In this document: piece by piece, positions 32,426 through 45,531 of the stretch
Layout of the letters: every line of letters starts with the position of its first letter
Position numbering within the stretch: position 1 is the stretch's first letter
Assembly: GCA_002189035.1 (NCBI GenBank)
Contig: NEEC01000009.1
Span: 124,001-188,000 of the forward strand
From: Utricularia gibba
Lineage: Eukaryota > Streptophyta > Magnoliopsida > Lamiales > Lentibulariaceae
DNA length: 64,000 nt
Reading direction: 5' to 3'
The notes under the pieces: generated by a model
The model's input: only the letters and a program-made list of their open reading frames with translations
Databases searched by the model: none
Told to the model about the DNA's origin: nothing
Program-made: the position numbers and the translations under genes

Positions 32426-34935
32426 CTAAAAGGGTGCAATAGAAGACCTGTGAGCGATGTCATAAACAGAAAGAAGGATTTCAACTCCGATGAGAATCAC
32501 GATCAGAACTTCAAGGAAATCTGACTTCCTGTTCTGGAGAATTTCTTGAAGAAACCGGATGTTGTGCTACAATGGTCAGTTAAAAAACTATCGTTAGCAT
32601 AATAGGAAACGAGCCTGGTAGACAGATATGCAAACCCAAGTGCTAAACTAAAATACCTCGACAAACTTCAACTTGAAATCCAGGCTAGCGAATCTTTGGG
32701 TTAGTTCGAATTCATCTCTCAAGTACTCCCAAATCTGAGCATATTTTGCATCCTTCCATGCAATGTCTGACCTGCACAAGATGTTAAATAGCACATGAGT
32801 GATTAGAGTTTTTGAGCTACCATACAAATGGCTAAAATGAGTGGTATAGGTTAGTGCCTCTCGAAAAGCCCAAGCTTGATGATCACATCAGCAAGAATAG
32901 AGTTAGCTTTTCCAACAAGTTGAAACAGCTTTTTCCGCTCCATTGTGAAGTTTCCAGTTTTCTCCATCTCTCTGTTGATGTCCGTAAACTCTGCAACAAT
33001 TCCATCCACCTAAAAGAAAACACACTAGATGAGAAACCTGGAATCAAAAGAAAGGCATGACACAAATCTTAGTTACCCACCTGACGAACGTAATAATCAA
33101 GAGCAATACTTTGACCAAGGACGCTACCAATTGTACGGATACCATCAATACTAAGGTAATGAAGCATTATGTAGTCAAGCCCGCCTTGCATCCACTCATC
33201 CAAAGTTTGATTCTCTCGAACCTCATATTCTATAATTTTCAAGCAAGAAACAGATAATATATGCATGGAACATAACACCTTAATGAACAAGTGTTATTAG
33301 CACCATCAAGCTACATGGCTGGCACCAAAGCCCGTATTAGATACACGAATATCCGTGATAAACCCCTTTCCAGTTGTAGAAATAAATGCATCATGAAAAA
33401 GCCAACGACACTTAATGCCACGGTGGTTAAACACCAGAAAAATAATTTTAAGAAAGAGGGATAAGGAAGGGACCAGGTTCTTCAGTGTTTGCAGAAACCA
33501 ATGCCGGAGAAGTTACTCAAAGATGATGAAGCATACCAGGGGAACACATAAAATGTATGCAAGCGCAAACTCAAAGATCAAGTCTCACGTGTCAAGGGAA
33601 TTACCATCTTTTCGCATCTCCGGAAGCAGCCCTGAAGCGTGCCTTTCTACAATCTTCAGATACCCATCTACTTCATTGTCCCGGACATTGAACAATACTA
33701 TTGAACCGTACTGGAAAACTACCATGTAACTGCAGTCACTTTCTCCTAAGCTACACCCAAGACCCTAAAACAACAGAAAAAGTGTGACAATAAGTCAAGC
33801 ATACGCCATTACATGAAAAAGTTTTTGATGAATACAAGTACACCAAAACTAAGTGCTCAAAATATTTCTATCCAACCATGTTCCTACAAAATAGGTCTAA
33901 CAATGTAGAAAAATCAGCATTACAGAATTGTACAAGTCACACAGGTCAATAAGGACCATAATGTGCTGCGGAGACAGGTGTTGAATCTGTTTCAATGGAA
34001 TTGCTAATAACAAATGCCATTGTAAAAGATTTCATTTGGTAAAAAAATTGTAAAAAATAGCTCCCTTCAACTAGGCAAATTGTGCAGATGGCAGTTGCCA
34101 CAAGATCTCTCAATCAGTCGAACATAAAAATGCAACAATCCAATGAGCACGGCTTAATCTCGATCTAAATACACTTCATTTTCAACACATTCGCGATCTT
34201 TATATAACTATCATGCATTTACTGATCCATGATCAATTGTTCGAAAACTCAAGCAGCATGACAAAAAATCTACTCACTTTTAAATCAGGCTTCAGATCAC
34301 CAAATCGTAAGACAACGTAATTAGACATCCTTGACGGCGGCGGAATGAAGTTCTGTTTATTCTGATCAACGAAGCTCTTCAAATCCACACTGTAAACGCA
34401 TACAACGCGGCAACATGATCACTTGAATAGAAAGTAGAATATTCGCATTATTAAAAGACGTAGTCCCAAACCTTGTGGAGAAAAAAAACGCTCTGACGGG
34501 AATTGAAATACAGGAACTATCAGTAATTTCATCCTCTACTTCCGGCATGGCCTTCATGCCCAGAACTTCATTTCCGCTGCACAAGGTATCGCCACCAGAA
34601 ATCGATGCCACTGACGACATGCATCTAGAAACAGCAAAAGGGAGACCGTTCCTAAAAAACGGGACCATCTGTAAGATATTCGAAAAAATGCTAGAGTGAA
34701 ACGAAACGGGTTTCTGCGAAAGAAAATGAAATGATGGCAATTTGGAGAGCTCATCCCGAGAGCTTCCGTTGTCTGGGGAAAACAGGAGGGGAAAGGACGG
34801 AGCTTTCCCCCAAAATTTGTCGGGGTGTACGGCGTAAATGATGGGGAAAACAGCAAAGTCTCGGTGTTGGAGGCGGGATGGGATGCCAGTGAGAGCTCTG
34901 CTGCGGGAACCCAGCATCATAGAGTGGCACCGCAT
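32426..34935 (-). CDS. DUF155 protein, RETARDED ROOT GROWTH-like
   Basis: Homologue of Arabidopsis RRG (At1g69380), a mitochondrial DUF155 (Rmd1/YagE) protein needed for cell division in the root meristem. Seven exons on -: 34935-34472, 34389-34278, 33764-33605, 33229-33081, 33009-32858, 32771-32657 and 32566-32426, giving 430 residues with all phases consistent. The first ~150 residues are Arg/Ser-rich and suit an organelle presequence. DUF155 starts at IPVRAFFFSTS and includes PPSRMSNYVVLRFGDL, YEVRENQTLDEWMQGGLDYI, TIGSVLGQSIALDYYVRQV and KLFQLVGKANS. A C-terminal hydrophobic helix FLEVLIVILIGVEILLSVYDI probably anchors it in a membrane. Exon 5 ends at a GC donor (GAGAG|GCACTA), unlike the other introns. 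The start at 34935 is the first in-frame ATG; later ATGs at codons 6-7 are possible. Confidence 0.93.
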
Positions 34936-35680
34936 TCCGCCGGGTGCCTCCGCCGAAGAATCGGAAGCAAGGATGAAATTATAAAGTTATCCTAATCCCC
35001 ATAAATCCATTAAGCGGAAGGCCGGGCCCAAGTAGTGCAAAATAGATCATTTACTTGTGGATTTCTTATCTAAATCCGATAATGGCTTCCATGATATGAC
35101 TAACAAATTAAATGCTAGCGATGAGCTATGAAATGAATTGAAGTTTATTAGATATTTATTTTATGTATCATTCAAATGTCAATTTACTTGTATGGATGTT
35201 TATACTCTAACATTCCTCAAAGATTCAAGGTTTGAGACATAAAACGTGACCTTATTATAATGATTGGTTAAAAATATCTGACAAGAATAGAGCAATAGGT
35301 GAAAAATAAGTAATTTATATGAAAAATGCATTAAAGAAAAGAGACTGAGAAGAGTCTACTAATATAAATGATGAGGAAGGACCATCAAAAGCATGTTGAT
35401 GCTATCAATGATTTTGATCAATTAGAAACACTTGTTTATTTTCAAATGTCCGATTACTACCAAACTTCAAATCCGATAGTGCCATTCACTATAACTCTAG
35501 AGAATAAACATTTAGATACTAACTTTACAAATGGAGAGCCACAAAGCACTAACTCTTATGGGAAGAGTGGTAAAAACATGTTAAGGGCATGATATTTGAT
35601 GACCACTCTCATTTCTAAGAGAAATTTGTTGTAAATCGAACACCAAGAATGAGAAATGATCAAAACTTCAGACACATAAC
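34936..35680. other. Spacer, upstream of RRG-like gene
   Basis: Contains the RRG-like promoter (a weak TATAAT on - near 34980) and then AT-rich DNA that grades into the copia relic. No gene recognised. Confidence 0.45.
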
Positions 35681-35971
35681 ACTCTATTCTAAAGAATTTA
35701 TCGATTCCCTAGGATTTAAGAGATTCTTCGAGAACATGAACTTGGTATCAAAAATCAGTTGAATATAAATGTTGCCCTGGTGGTTTTCTCTTTCATTTAC
35801 TAAAAAAACCCAACTTGATCTAATAAATTAGACCTTGCATGCACATGAGGTCTAGTTTATTCTCAAGCATATCAAGGCTAATAGTTTGATATCTTATATA
35901 AATTGATTGAAGAGGACCTCAACTAGCAATGTGGATCCCTACTTCTTCTCCAATACAACAAATTTCCAACA
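35680..35971 (-). repeat. 3' LTR of the minus-strand copia relic
   Basis: Partly conserved with 42025-42361. Its outer start (on -) is TGTTGGAAATTT, preceded on - by a GAGGAT purine tract, as expected for a copia polypurine tract. It carries ~35 bp not present in the other LTR. The low-coordinate end is not resolved. Confidence 0.6.
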
Positions 35972-37406
35972 ATCCTCTACATATTGGAGAAGGGATAAAT
36001 CATGCAGGCTCTAATGTCTAGGAAATAGTATCTTTCGATTATGAATTAATCTCTTGATTGCACTATATATGTATCATTAAGTAGACGATGAAATTGTTTT
36101 TATAAATCGAATACTATTTTGTGATACAGTATTATAGTCAATCACATCAAGCCCACCCTCACAATTGTTGATTGTTTAATGCTCAAGTGCACTCATAAGC
36201 TCGATGTAGCTCCTATTAATTTATAAGTGCTCTAGAGATCACGTATATCTCATAGAAGTAGCTGCTCTTCACACTTATATAGGTGTCTCTGTCTAACACA
36301 CCTTGGTTATATGCGTTATTGATTTTATCAACTGCATAGAAATTAAGAGTGAATACTCATCTCACTTTTTAAATAGAACACATATTTCATAGGAACGACC
36401 ACTTGCATACAGTTGTGTTCTCATAATCAGCAATGGCTTGTTATTATCCATATGAACCTGATCAAAGTGATTCTCCTCTCACGGGTTGGGTTAGCATCGT
36501 TGATGTTTGTTTATCGGCATTTGTCTCATTTCCCTTGAAAGCTCACAGATCTTCTCTCAATTGAGAAGTTTGATCAGTGGATCGATCAAATTCATTAACG
36601 TTCTCACATATTCAACGGATATCGCATCGATTTTTAACAAATGCTTCAATGTTCTATGCCTCAATCACATGTATATATTTCGTCCATTATACGATCGATT
36701 CTTGGTAGTGCCGCTACTTGACAATTACAATGTAGCACCATTGAGAAAGATCTATGTTGCTTGAGTGAGATTTCCATCACATAGTTTCTCAACCCTTGGT
36801 CCCAATTCTTACTAGATCTAATGCAATAAACTCTGCTTCCATTGTTAACCTAGTTATCAAGATCTGTTTATTGAATTTCTCAATGTGAAAATCATTCCAT
36901 TTGTGGCTTTTGGCTCATTTACCCATACACCCAACTAATCTCATTGTATCCCTCCAATACAGTGAGTTCTCTATGATATTGAATGCCACAGTCAACAATC
37001 CCTTTGAGATATCTAAATAACTGATTTACACCTACCCAATATCTCTCATTTGGATTGTGTGTACTTACTCAATCTACCAACTTCATATACTATGCCAGTT
37101 TGGGTATGATTCATCAAGTACATCACACTTCCCATTATTTGAGCATGTTCACTCTAAGACACACGATCAACTCTATTTCTCTTTAAGCTAATACTAGAAT
37201 CATACAAAGTCTTTGTTGCTTTCACATCATGGAAACCAATCTTCTCGAAGAGTTTCTTAGTGTAATAACTTCTCATGATTTTGATTTTGAATATGTAGCT
37301 AACTTCATTCATGTGCTTCATCTCGAATTTTGAGTCTAAGAATTTCTTGACCTCTAGCACAATATCTAGGTTTGGCCCAAAGATCAACATATTATCCATA
37401 TAAAGG

Positions 37407-38824
37407 GTTATTGTGAGGATTCAAGCTTTAAGGTCTTTGCTCTTTAGTTTTAACTTGTTCTACTTCATACTTGTCTAACCAATCAAATGTATTGAAGTGA
37501 CCACCATTATGTGCGTACCACGTGTCATCTCGCATGTGCGTCACATGTCCTATTGCATGTGCGCCATGTGTCCTATCGCATGTGTGCCACGTGTATATCA
37601 TGCATGAATCGCACATGCCGCACGTAAAACGAGGATAAGATGTAGACAGGAATATATATATGATGGAATGTAAGGTTCTTTCATTTATTTTTGAGTTTTA
37701 CAAAGACGAGGAGGAGAAGTTGGAAGGAAAGGTTATAATACCTTCAGTGAACGAAGCTTTAGAGTTGGTTTGGGGTCTAAGGTGTTAAGGTGAGTGACAT
37801 GATTGCTTTTGAAGATTTGATTATCTTTGAAACTGATTTCTACAAACTTATGTGCCTATGTGATATTGGTGTTTAATTTCTATTACTTTGGATGTGATTG
37901 TGTCTATGCTCAGAAACCTTTTAAGTTGCATGAAAATTCTAATAGGGGAATAGGTTATTTCACATTAATTCAAAAAAAGTTATTTTTGAGTCCTAAAAGT
38001 ATGATTCTTTTCACTTATAGTCACCCTTGTTATCTTTGAGATGATATTGCAATATGTATCTCTATGTACTATGTGATAAGTAAGATATGAAAGAATAGAG
38101 GGATATAGACGCATATCTTCAGCAACGTGGTTGTACCACGGGCACTATGACTGATATGTTAAGCATGTCTGAGGCACCATGTATAAGTATAAGGTCAAAA
38201 AATATAAAAGCTATACAAGATATGATATTATATGTTATGTATGGTTTGAGTTTGTGGTTTTATGGTTGGAGGTGGCTCTCTTGAGCATGGAACCATGGAC
38301 AAGGGCATTTTATGTCTCACCTATCATGGACTGATAGCAAAGCCAAGCTTAGATAGACATGAAAAGTGAGAAAAGATAGCTATGGGGATTCACAATGCAT
38401 TTCAAGTTTCTTTTATAAACACTTTATGTTCTTTCTTGATCTTCACTTGTTTTAAAACTCAAAAGCATGACCACTCTTTTATTTTTTTAGGGGATGAAGG
38501 GAGCCAGTAGAGGTCCAGTGATCAATCATGCTTTCCAGAGTTCTATGAATATGATTATATAGTAGTATAGCTTGTTTATTAGGTTTGTATGAGTATGATA
38601 TATGTATGTATAATGTACTTTTCGTTTTGAATCTATTTTATTATGAACTTATGAACTATGTTATACAAAAGTACTGAGACAAATATCTAGTTTACGTATG
38701 TGATTACCCATTTAATGTTATTAGATCATGTAATGAAAGACATTCTAAGTTCTAGTGTTTTAGCTAGGACTGGAGGGTCACGACTCATCTTTCCTAGGCT
38801 CTAAAAGTGGGTTGTGACAGTGAT
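37407..38824. mobile_element. Solo LTR, probably Ty3/gypsy chromovirus type
   Basis: The insert 37412-38819 begins TGTGAGGATT and ends GTTGTGACA, with flanks GTTAT and GTGAT (4 of 5 bases alike) as the target duplication. The RT-like frame of the copia relic continues across the two flanks. The end sequence TGGGTTGTGACA is typical of Del/Tekay-like LTRs. It contains a short repeat array at 37495-37610 and a TATATATAT core near 37660. Confidence 0.7.
37495..37610. repeat. Imperfect CGCATGTG-type tandem repeat
   Basis: Four to five imperfect ~25-bp units built on CATGTGCGYCACATGTCCTAT-like sequence, inside the solo LTR. Each unit contains palindromic ACATGT/CACGTG cores. Confidence 0.55.
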
Positions 38825-39282
38825 CATCACACATTGACCATTAATAGCCTTAGAATAACATATTTCTCAACTGAATTTAATTCAAAGCCTGATAATATTA
38901 TGACTTCATCAAATTTTTCATACCACTATTTAGGAGCTTGTTTCAAGCCATAAAGTAACTTTTTCAATCGACACACTTTCTTTTGGTCTCCAGCTTTTAT
39001 ATAACCCTCACGTTGAAACATGTAGATTTCTTACTCCAATTCAATATTCAAGAATATCATTTTGACATCCATTTGGTAAAGCGTCCAATTATGCACAAAT
39101 GCCATTGTAAAGAGTTGTCATATGGTAAAGAAGCGAACTATTGGGGCAAATATCTTAAAGTAGTTAACACCTTATTTCAGTGTGAAACCCTTTATTACTA
39201 GTCAAGCCTTGTATTATCTAATTTACCATTTGTAAGGAGTTTTTTTCTTAGAGATACTTTTGCTCTCAATTGGATTTGTCCT

Positions 39283-40606
39283 ATAGAGTATGTTAAGTGT
39301 CATTTTCTAGTTATTTATTATATATTATTACATGTTATTTAAGTGTTGAGTCGCACAATTTATGGTTTATATTGATAAGTATTCTATTTTTTTTAAAAAA
39401 ATCCTATTTTTGTATTTTTCACATATTTTGTTATCTTTTTTCATGTACTTTCACAAAAAATGTCAAGAGGTAGGCTTGAAGTGTTGCAAGAGACTTGCAT
39501 GAGATCAGACCTGACGTTTTGTGACTTACACATGACTTTGGTCAATTTTGGATGGAAGACTGACACTAGTCAGAACCCTTGACTTACCGCATGCCAAAGT
39601 TTGCAGCAATGATTGAGCGCTTACTTGCACACATGAGAAAGCTGGTGGCGCACACAAGATAAAAGGAATGATGGAAGGGGAGCAAAAAAAGTTAATGCAC
39701 GTGGAAAGTGAGATAAAATCAACTTGGAAAACTTGTTTTTGGACTTTTGACACATTCTTCTTAAACTTAGAACTTTTTGGTTCTTCCTTTCCACGAAGGG
39801 AGGAAGAACACTTTAGCTTTCCATTTTCGTTTTCTGTTTTCATGGTCATTCATGACTAAACCCTTTTAATTTATTGAAATAGATGAACTTTCCTTTCTAG
39901 TTCTTGAGCTTTAATCTAGGTTCATTGTTGAACTCGTTCCGGATTTTCTATACTCCCACACATTTTTTTGTAGCCTTTTTTAAAGACTTCTAGTCACTGT
40001 TCATGAGTAGCAGGCCACTCCTCATGAATTTCGATAAAGAGAAAGGTAAATAGCAACATCTCTAACCCTATCCGTTCGAGGAAAGTAGCGAATTATTTGT
40101 GACAGAGGTATCATGATAATGGACAAGTAATGACCTCGTACTTTCGATTGGTCATTGACAATAGTTGGGCATACATGTACAATTCGGTTTTGAAGCAATC
40201 GACGACAATCCTCTTGTCTTCTCAATCGTCCAAGGAGAAACCACATGTAACTATTTCTGTGACTCCTTGTCAATCAAAGTGTAAGCGAGAGTAAACTGTT
40301 TCTTGCTCCTATAACAAGCTATTTAAAGGAATCAGTGAAAGTTGACACGGGGATAGACAAAGGGAGAAAATGGAATCTATTTCCTAGGCATTGCAACATT
40401 TAGTCAAGGTCCATTCCTTGTGTTGTATCTTTTATTTCTGTATTTCAAAAACCCCTTTTTACAAACACGTGACAATTTGTAATAGTTTTCTACAAAACAC
40501 TTTTTGCAAAACTCAACTCCCTAAGATTGATACTTGCAATACGCTTTTTTGTGTTGTACATTTTTCAAAATTAAAATTTGTTAAGGAAACGACACACAAT
40601 AGAATA
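39283..40606. mobile_element. 1.3-kb insertion with 8-bp target duplication, class uncertain
   Basis: The insert 39291-40598 begins TGTTAAGTGTC and ends CGACACACA. It is flanked by ATAGAGTA (39283-39290) and ATAGAATA (40599-40606). Skipping the insert and one flank rejoins the copia pol frame at the correct residue, so the borders are secure. TG...CA ends suggest an LTR, but an 8-bp duplication is unusual for one and typical of hAT; clear terminal inverted repeats are missing. No coding sequence recognised. Confidence 0.65.
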
Positions 40607-42024
40607 GGTCTACTATTTCTCATATCTTATTTTTATAAATCCAATCCATCTCACTATCAATGTCCTCCATCCACAATGGAGCATTTGAGGAAGTAATCAC
40701 ATCATGATAAGTGAAAGTATCTCCACTAGTGCGATACACATAGAAGTCATTGTTAAATCTAGACTCTGTTCTTTGCCTTTTGCATCGTCTCACATGCAAT
40801 TCCTTCAAGGGTTTACTAATTTCAGCAATTTCATGAATAGATATCTCATCACCATCATCTAGTTGATTTCTGGTTAGAGTAAAGATGTGGTCGAAGAATT
40901 CTACATTCTTTGTCTCTAAACACCACTCTTGAGTACAAGAACTTCATATGCAATACTCCCTTGTGCATATCCTAGATGATTAGATATTTTTGACGCAATT
41001 TTCCTTTTCTTGGGATTAGGTAATATCACTTTTGCTAAATACCCCCACACTCTTAAATATTTAAGATTTGATGTGTAGCCTTTCCATATCTTATATGAAA
41101 TTTTTTTCTATTTTCTTGTGTGAGATTCTGTTTTGAACTTGAAAAGTTGTGAGAATCGATTCCCCTAACATTTCATTTGGAGTGTTGGAAGTAATAAACA
41201 TTGAATTCTTCATTTCCTTTAATATCCTATTTTTCCTTTCAGCCACTCCATTGCATTTAGGGGAATAGGGAGTCTTCTCATGTATTATTCCATGCTTGTG
41301 GTAGAAGTCTTTGAATAATTCATACTCACCCCCTCTATTAGATCTAACTCTCTTTATTATCTTGTAAAGCTAGTTTTTTCTTTCACTTTTATGTTTCAAC
41401 AAATACACATGAGCATATCTAAAGCAATCATTAATAAAGTAATCGTGAACTTATTTGCACCTCTAGGTAAGCACATTTTATCATCACATACATTTGATTG
41501 AATCAATGCAAGCAATTTACATTCTCTATTTACACAAGTCTCACACTTAGCAAGTAAATCATTTAATTTTGGAATTAAATCTAATTGTTGCATTCTTTTC
41601 ATGTAGGCAAAGTTAACGTGACGTATTCTAGCATATAAAATATTAAAAGAACACATCATATGAGTAGAATCAACTTTATTATCAAAAATAGCATAAATGT
41701 TCATCACATACAACTCCTGTCTACTGATGTATCATTTCTCAACAAAGATATTGTCGATAAACAACTGAATGATTCGACAATAGATTGCGAACATCGGAGA
41801 TGATTCATGGCAGATAAGTATACACATGAGGATTAGGGTTTGTTGGTGGCAGCACAATGATCAGATTTGCATCAAGGAAGACCGCTAGACATGTTTCGGT
41901 GTTGGTAAACAAAGCATAGGTGACCAGCGGTGCAAATAGCATATGGTAAGAGTTTTCAGAAGAGGCAGCAGCTAGATCCATTGAGATAACTCCTTTAGAT
42001 TGATCACAACCTCAAGCATGTAAC

Positions 42025-42361
42025 ATGTTGTTCTAAATGATTTATCAACCCCGTAGGATTTAAGAGGCTCTTCAAAAACATGATCTCGTTATGGAAAAAT
42101 TAGACAAATATATACATCTAATCCAAATGGGCTCGAGAAAAAATGAGGCAAAACGTGAGGTTGACCCACACATGAGACACTTTTAGGATCAATTTTGCAC
42201 CCCATTTCCCTTGCAAAAGGTTTTGGGGCTCTTCGGAAACCCAACCCGATCTAATACATTAGATCCTACATGCACACAAAGTCCAACTCATTCCATCTAG
42301 CCTAATGAGTTGGCATCTCATATAAACTGATTGAAAAGGAATTCAACTAAAATTTCCAACA
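42025..42361 (-). repeat. 5' LTR of the minus-strand copia relic
   Basis: Matches the LTR at 35680-35971 in several blocks and in the terminal TTTCCAACA. The inner (low-coordinate) boundary is approximate; the expected primer-binding site is not recognisable. Confidence 0.55.
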
Positions 42362-43650
42362 AAATTTGACAACTGAATAAGCAAACATGTGTCGAATTCC
42401 ACATTATTAGAACCAAGATTGGTGAAAACGAACAAGAGAGGGAAGAGATGCACATTGTACTAGCAAATATAATACAAGGTATGTCTCCCCTACCAATCCT
42501 AATGGAGTACTTTTGGATATTAAGATTATTGGTTCAAAACCAATTAAGTTAATTTTTTTCCTTGCGTCTAATGATGTAGAGTGATAGCTCATTATTCAAG
42601 ATTTGGCTACCGTAGGTTTAAGACTTTGTCTTGTTTTTCATTGTTTTATTACTGAATAATATGTCGCTTGAAGATTTGCATCCCTTGTTTTGAATTTTTT
42701 TTCATCTCTTATTTGAAATTTTTTTATGATTATTGAGACATGATACAAACAATGAAAGAATTCCATTTAATTCTCCTACTCTTTTTCCTTCATTCTTTTT
42801 GTTTTCTTGCATTTAACTTTCTCTCTTTATACAATTAATCTTTTTAATCATCGCAGCATATATTGACATGTTTTAACGCATGGGTTATGGATACAGTAAG
42901 CGTTCCAATCAACATGATTCCACCTTATGTACAAGTTATGAAATAAGTGACTTTCTTAATTGGAAACCTCCTAATACACTTGACTTTGCCTCCTATAATA
43001 CTTGGATGATACCACACAAAAATACAGTGCAAAAATACACAATATCATAATGATAACAATATCTTTTTTTATAAAAGTCTAATAATTCTTAATATAATTT
43101 CTCATTAGACCACTTAATTCTAAATTAACATCAAATAAGTGTTAAAAACATTATATTGTTTTTTATGCGTCAATTTCACTTGCTTGCATTTTAAGTTATG
43201 TGAATGGATTCTCTTCTACCAGACAACATTGGGAAGGTTGCATTGCAATGCTTGCAATTTAAACATGTGCGCTAATAATTGACTACTTGCCAGTGGTGCG
43301 AAGATTGCATTGTAGTGTTCTCATCTCCTTGTTTGATATAAAGGTTAAGGGTTGTTTTAACATGGGTTAAGTGAAATTCTATTATTTGATATGTTGGTTT
43401 AATTATGCCCATATGTTATCCACATATATTGGTATATATATATACACCTAAGAGGAAGGTGTAGTTATTTTTATACTTAGTATTAAAGTTACATTTGTAT
43501 CCTTATTTTTTTAATTATATAATTATATTTAATGATTTTAATTATTATATTTTTATTGAATTTGATTATTTTGTCTACCCAATACTCTCACAAGCCCTAA
43601 TTCCATAACCTCATGGCACAGCTCTAGATCAAAATGGGGGAAGGTCCTAT
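42362..43650. other. AT-rich spacer
   Basis: No gene seen. Includes a (TA)n tract near 43432-43446 and, at 43231-43320, a TTGCATTGCAATGCTTGCAAT motif that recurs near 52763-52840. Confidence 0.45.
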
Positions 43651-44486
43651 ATTCTAGAATGAGGTAATATTTATTTTGACCCTACTATTTAGGCAAAAAT
43701 GACAAGAATGACCAAATTGTTTTTTTCCAATAGTGTGTTAGGCAAAAATAACCCAATTGATTGACAAAAAATGGTAGCACTATTTGTAGATAATACAAAC
43801 TTCACCAAACAGATTTTATATATAGTATTCTTTTAACTCAATAGTTTTCGAGCTTGACACATTTAGTTGTATAGGATATTCTGTTTAAACCCACGTTATT
43901 GCCGGTTCAACAATAAAAATAACTTAAGCCGATTGTGGCATGGGCAGAAATGACCCAACTAATAGTTGCCCATTTTGTTTCAGCTCATAGTATTTAAATA
44001 AAAGCCTACAAGGAAGGAGTTTGTCTCTCCCATTTCTTTCTACACAATTTGTCCAGATTAGTACGTTGGAATCAGATCGCGTGGCTTCTTCATCAGACAA
44101 CAAGTCCTGAGATATCATCGCTCATTTCAATGTGCTCATCTATAGTCGTTCCTTTACATCAGGTAAAAATATACAAATTTGTTGGGAGATGTAGAGATGA
44201 TTTAAATATTTATGAGGTTGGATTGTGTTGGGTTTTTCTAATTTTAACATATTAAGATAGATTTTGTATTAGTTGCCACTGGGTGTTGTGAGATCTAGAG
44301 ATAATTAGTTTCATTGAAGGGTTTTTGCACCTAGGGTTTGTGTAAAGAGTTCCCGAACAAAATCTAGTTATCGAGATACATTGGGATTTTGAGTTACTTG
44401 CTGGATGTTTTTCAAAGTTTTTGTATTGATTATAAGTTTTATTTAACTCACTTTGTTTTTTCTTCCATTTTCCAGTTTTAGGACAA

Positions 44487-44631
44487 TGGATTCAGATGAT
44501 GAGACATTACCTGATCTAGAATATGATAGTGATTACGTGAATGATTTTTACGAGATTTTGGATACACACTTTCCAACTGATACACATGCGAAGAGCGATG
44601 TTGAGAAGCATCTGAGGAGTAAAGATGAATA
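44487..44631 (+). pseudogene. Short acidic open frame, possible Ulp1-relic exon
   Basis: Starts MDSDDETLPDLEYDSDY and runs 47 codons to a stop. Acidic Asp/Glu-rich composition. An intron-like AG precedes it. It may be part of the gene whose 3' end reads as an Ulp1-like domain beyond the Harbinger insert, but I cannot confirm that. Confidence 0.3.
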
Positions 44632-45531
44632 AGATGCGAATTGTAAAATATTCCAATATTAAGATGTGAAGATGTGAAGCTAACCATCAATTATAACAGA
44701 CGAAGGAGGGAGCCAAGTGGGAGAGGAAACTCTAAAATGGTTTAATATTGATCTTGGGTGGACTATTCAAGAGTTAGAATAAGTCCAAGATCATTATTGA
44801 TTAATTTGGGATGCAAAGAAAATCGATGTGTTCTTGTACTTGATACATTGCTCTTGGACTACCAAAAAAGGAGTGAAGCTGCCATCCATAGGTAGTTCTT
44901 GTTTTGGATGATACTAAATGACATATGGCTTGAGTATCTAATTGGTTTCACTTAGAATGTTTTATGTGATCCTCATAGCAAACAGAGAAACTGAAGACAA
45001 TGCTTTAAAGGTTTCGATCAATTGACCTTTAGGGCACGTTTGGTTGCTGGGTTTGGTGTAAACCCATGTTTAATTTATGTGGATTTAGGTAACCCAGTTT
45101 TATGGATTTAGCGAGTGTAAATCGTGTTTGGTTGATGGGTTTACATTATTTGGGTTTAAATGAATACACGTTTGGTACGTGGGTAAAAAATTGGGTTTAT
45201 AGATAATTTTTATGGGAATTTACCAATATAGCCTTTCCCAACAATAAACTATTCCTCTTTATTACCATTTGTTTTCCCTTTTATCCACCGACTTTCATAC
45301 CCTGTTGTCACGGTACTGCCACCCGACGAGATCTCCTGTTTTCACAAGGAATTGAGAGTGAAGAGCCATGGGTTAAGTCGAGATTGTATACTACCTTCGT
45401 TGCATAGAGTTTTTCGTTTGAAATTCGTTGAATTTTGAGTCAATTTTACGGTTTACTTGTTGTAAGTGCTCGGTGTAGGTGTTTTGTTCTTGCTGTTTTC
45501 TTTCCTCCTGCATAGATTGCAGGTATGCACA

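Larger units (their letters stand above)
35680..42361 (-). mobile_element. Ty1/copia retrotransposon relic with two nested inserts
   Basis: The two ends (about 35680-35971 and 42025-42361) are related: both contain GTAGGATTTAAGAG/CTAGGATTTAAGAG, a CCCAAC..GATCTAATA block and end in AATTTCCAACA. They are therefore the 3' and 5' LTRs of a - strand element. Reading on -, GAG-pre-integrase-like sequence lies at 41396-41713, integrase-like at ~40900-41390, the pre-RT acidic linker at 40620-40808, RT at 38825-39250 and 37154-37411, and RNase H down to ~36560. Many stops and frameshifts; no intact gene. Two inserts split the pol region (37412-38819 and 39291-40598). Confidence 0.8.

Noticed and set aside
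37495-37610. Possible CRISPR-like array
   Set aside because: The units are adjacent imperfect repeats without unique spacers, inside a plant LTR; CRISPR is not expected in a nuclear plant genome.
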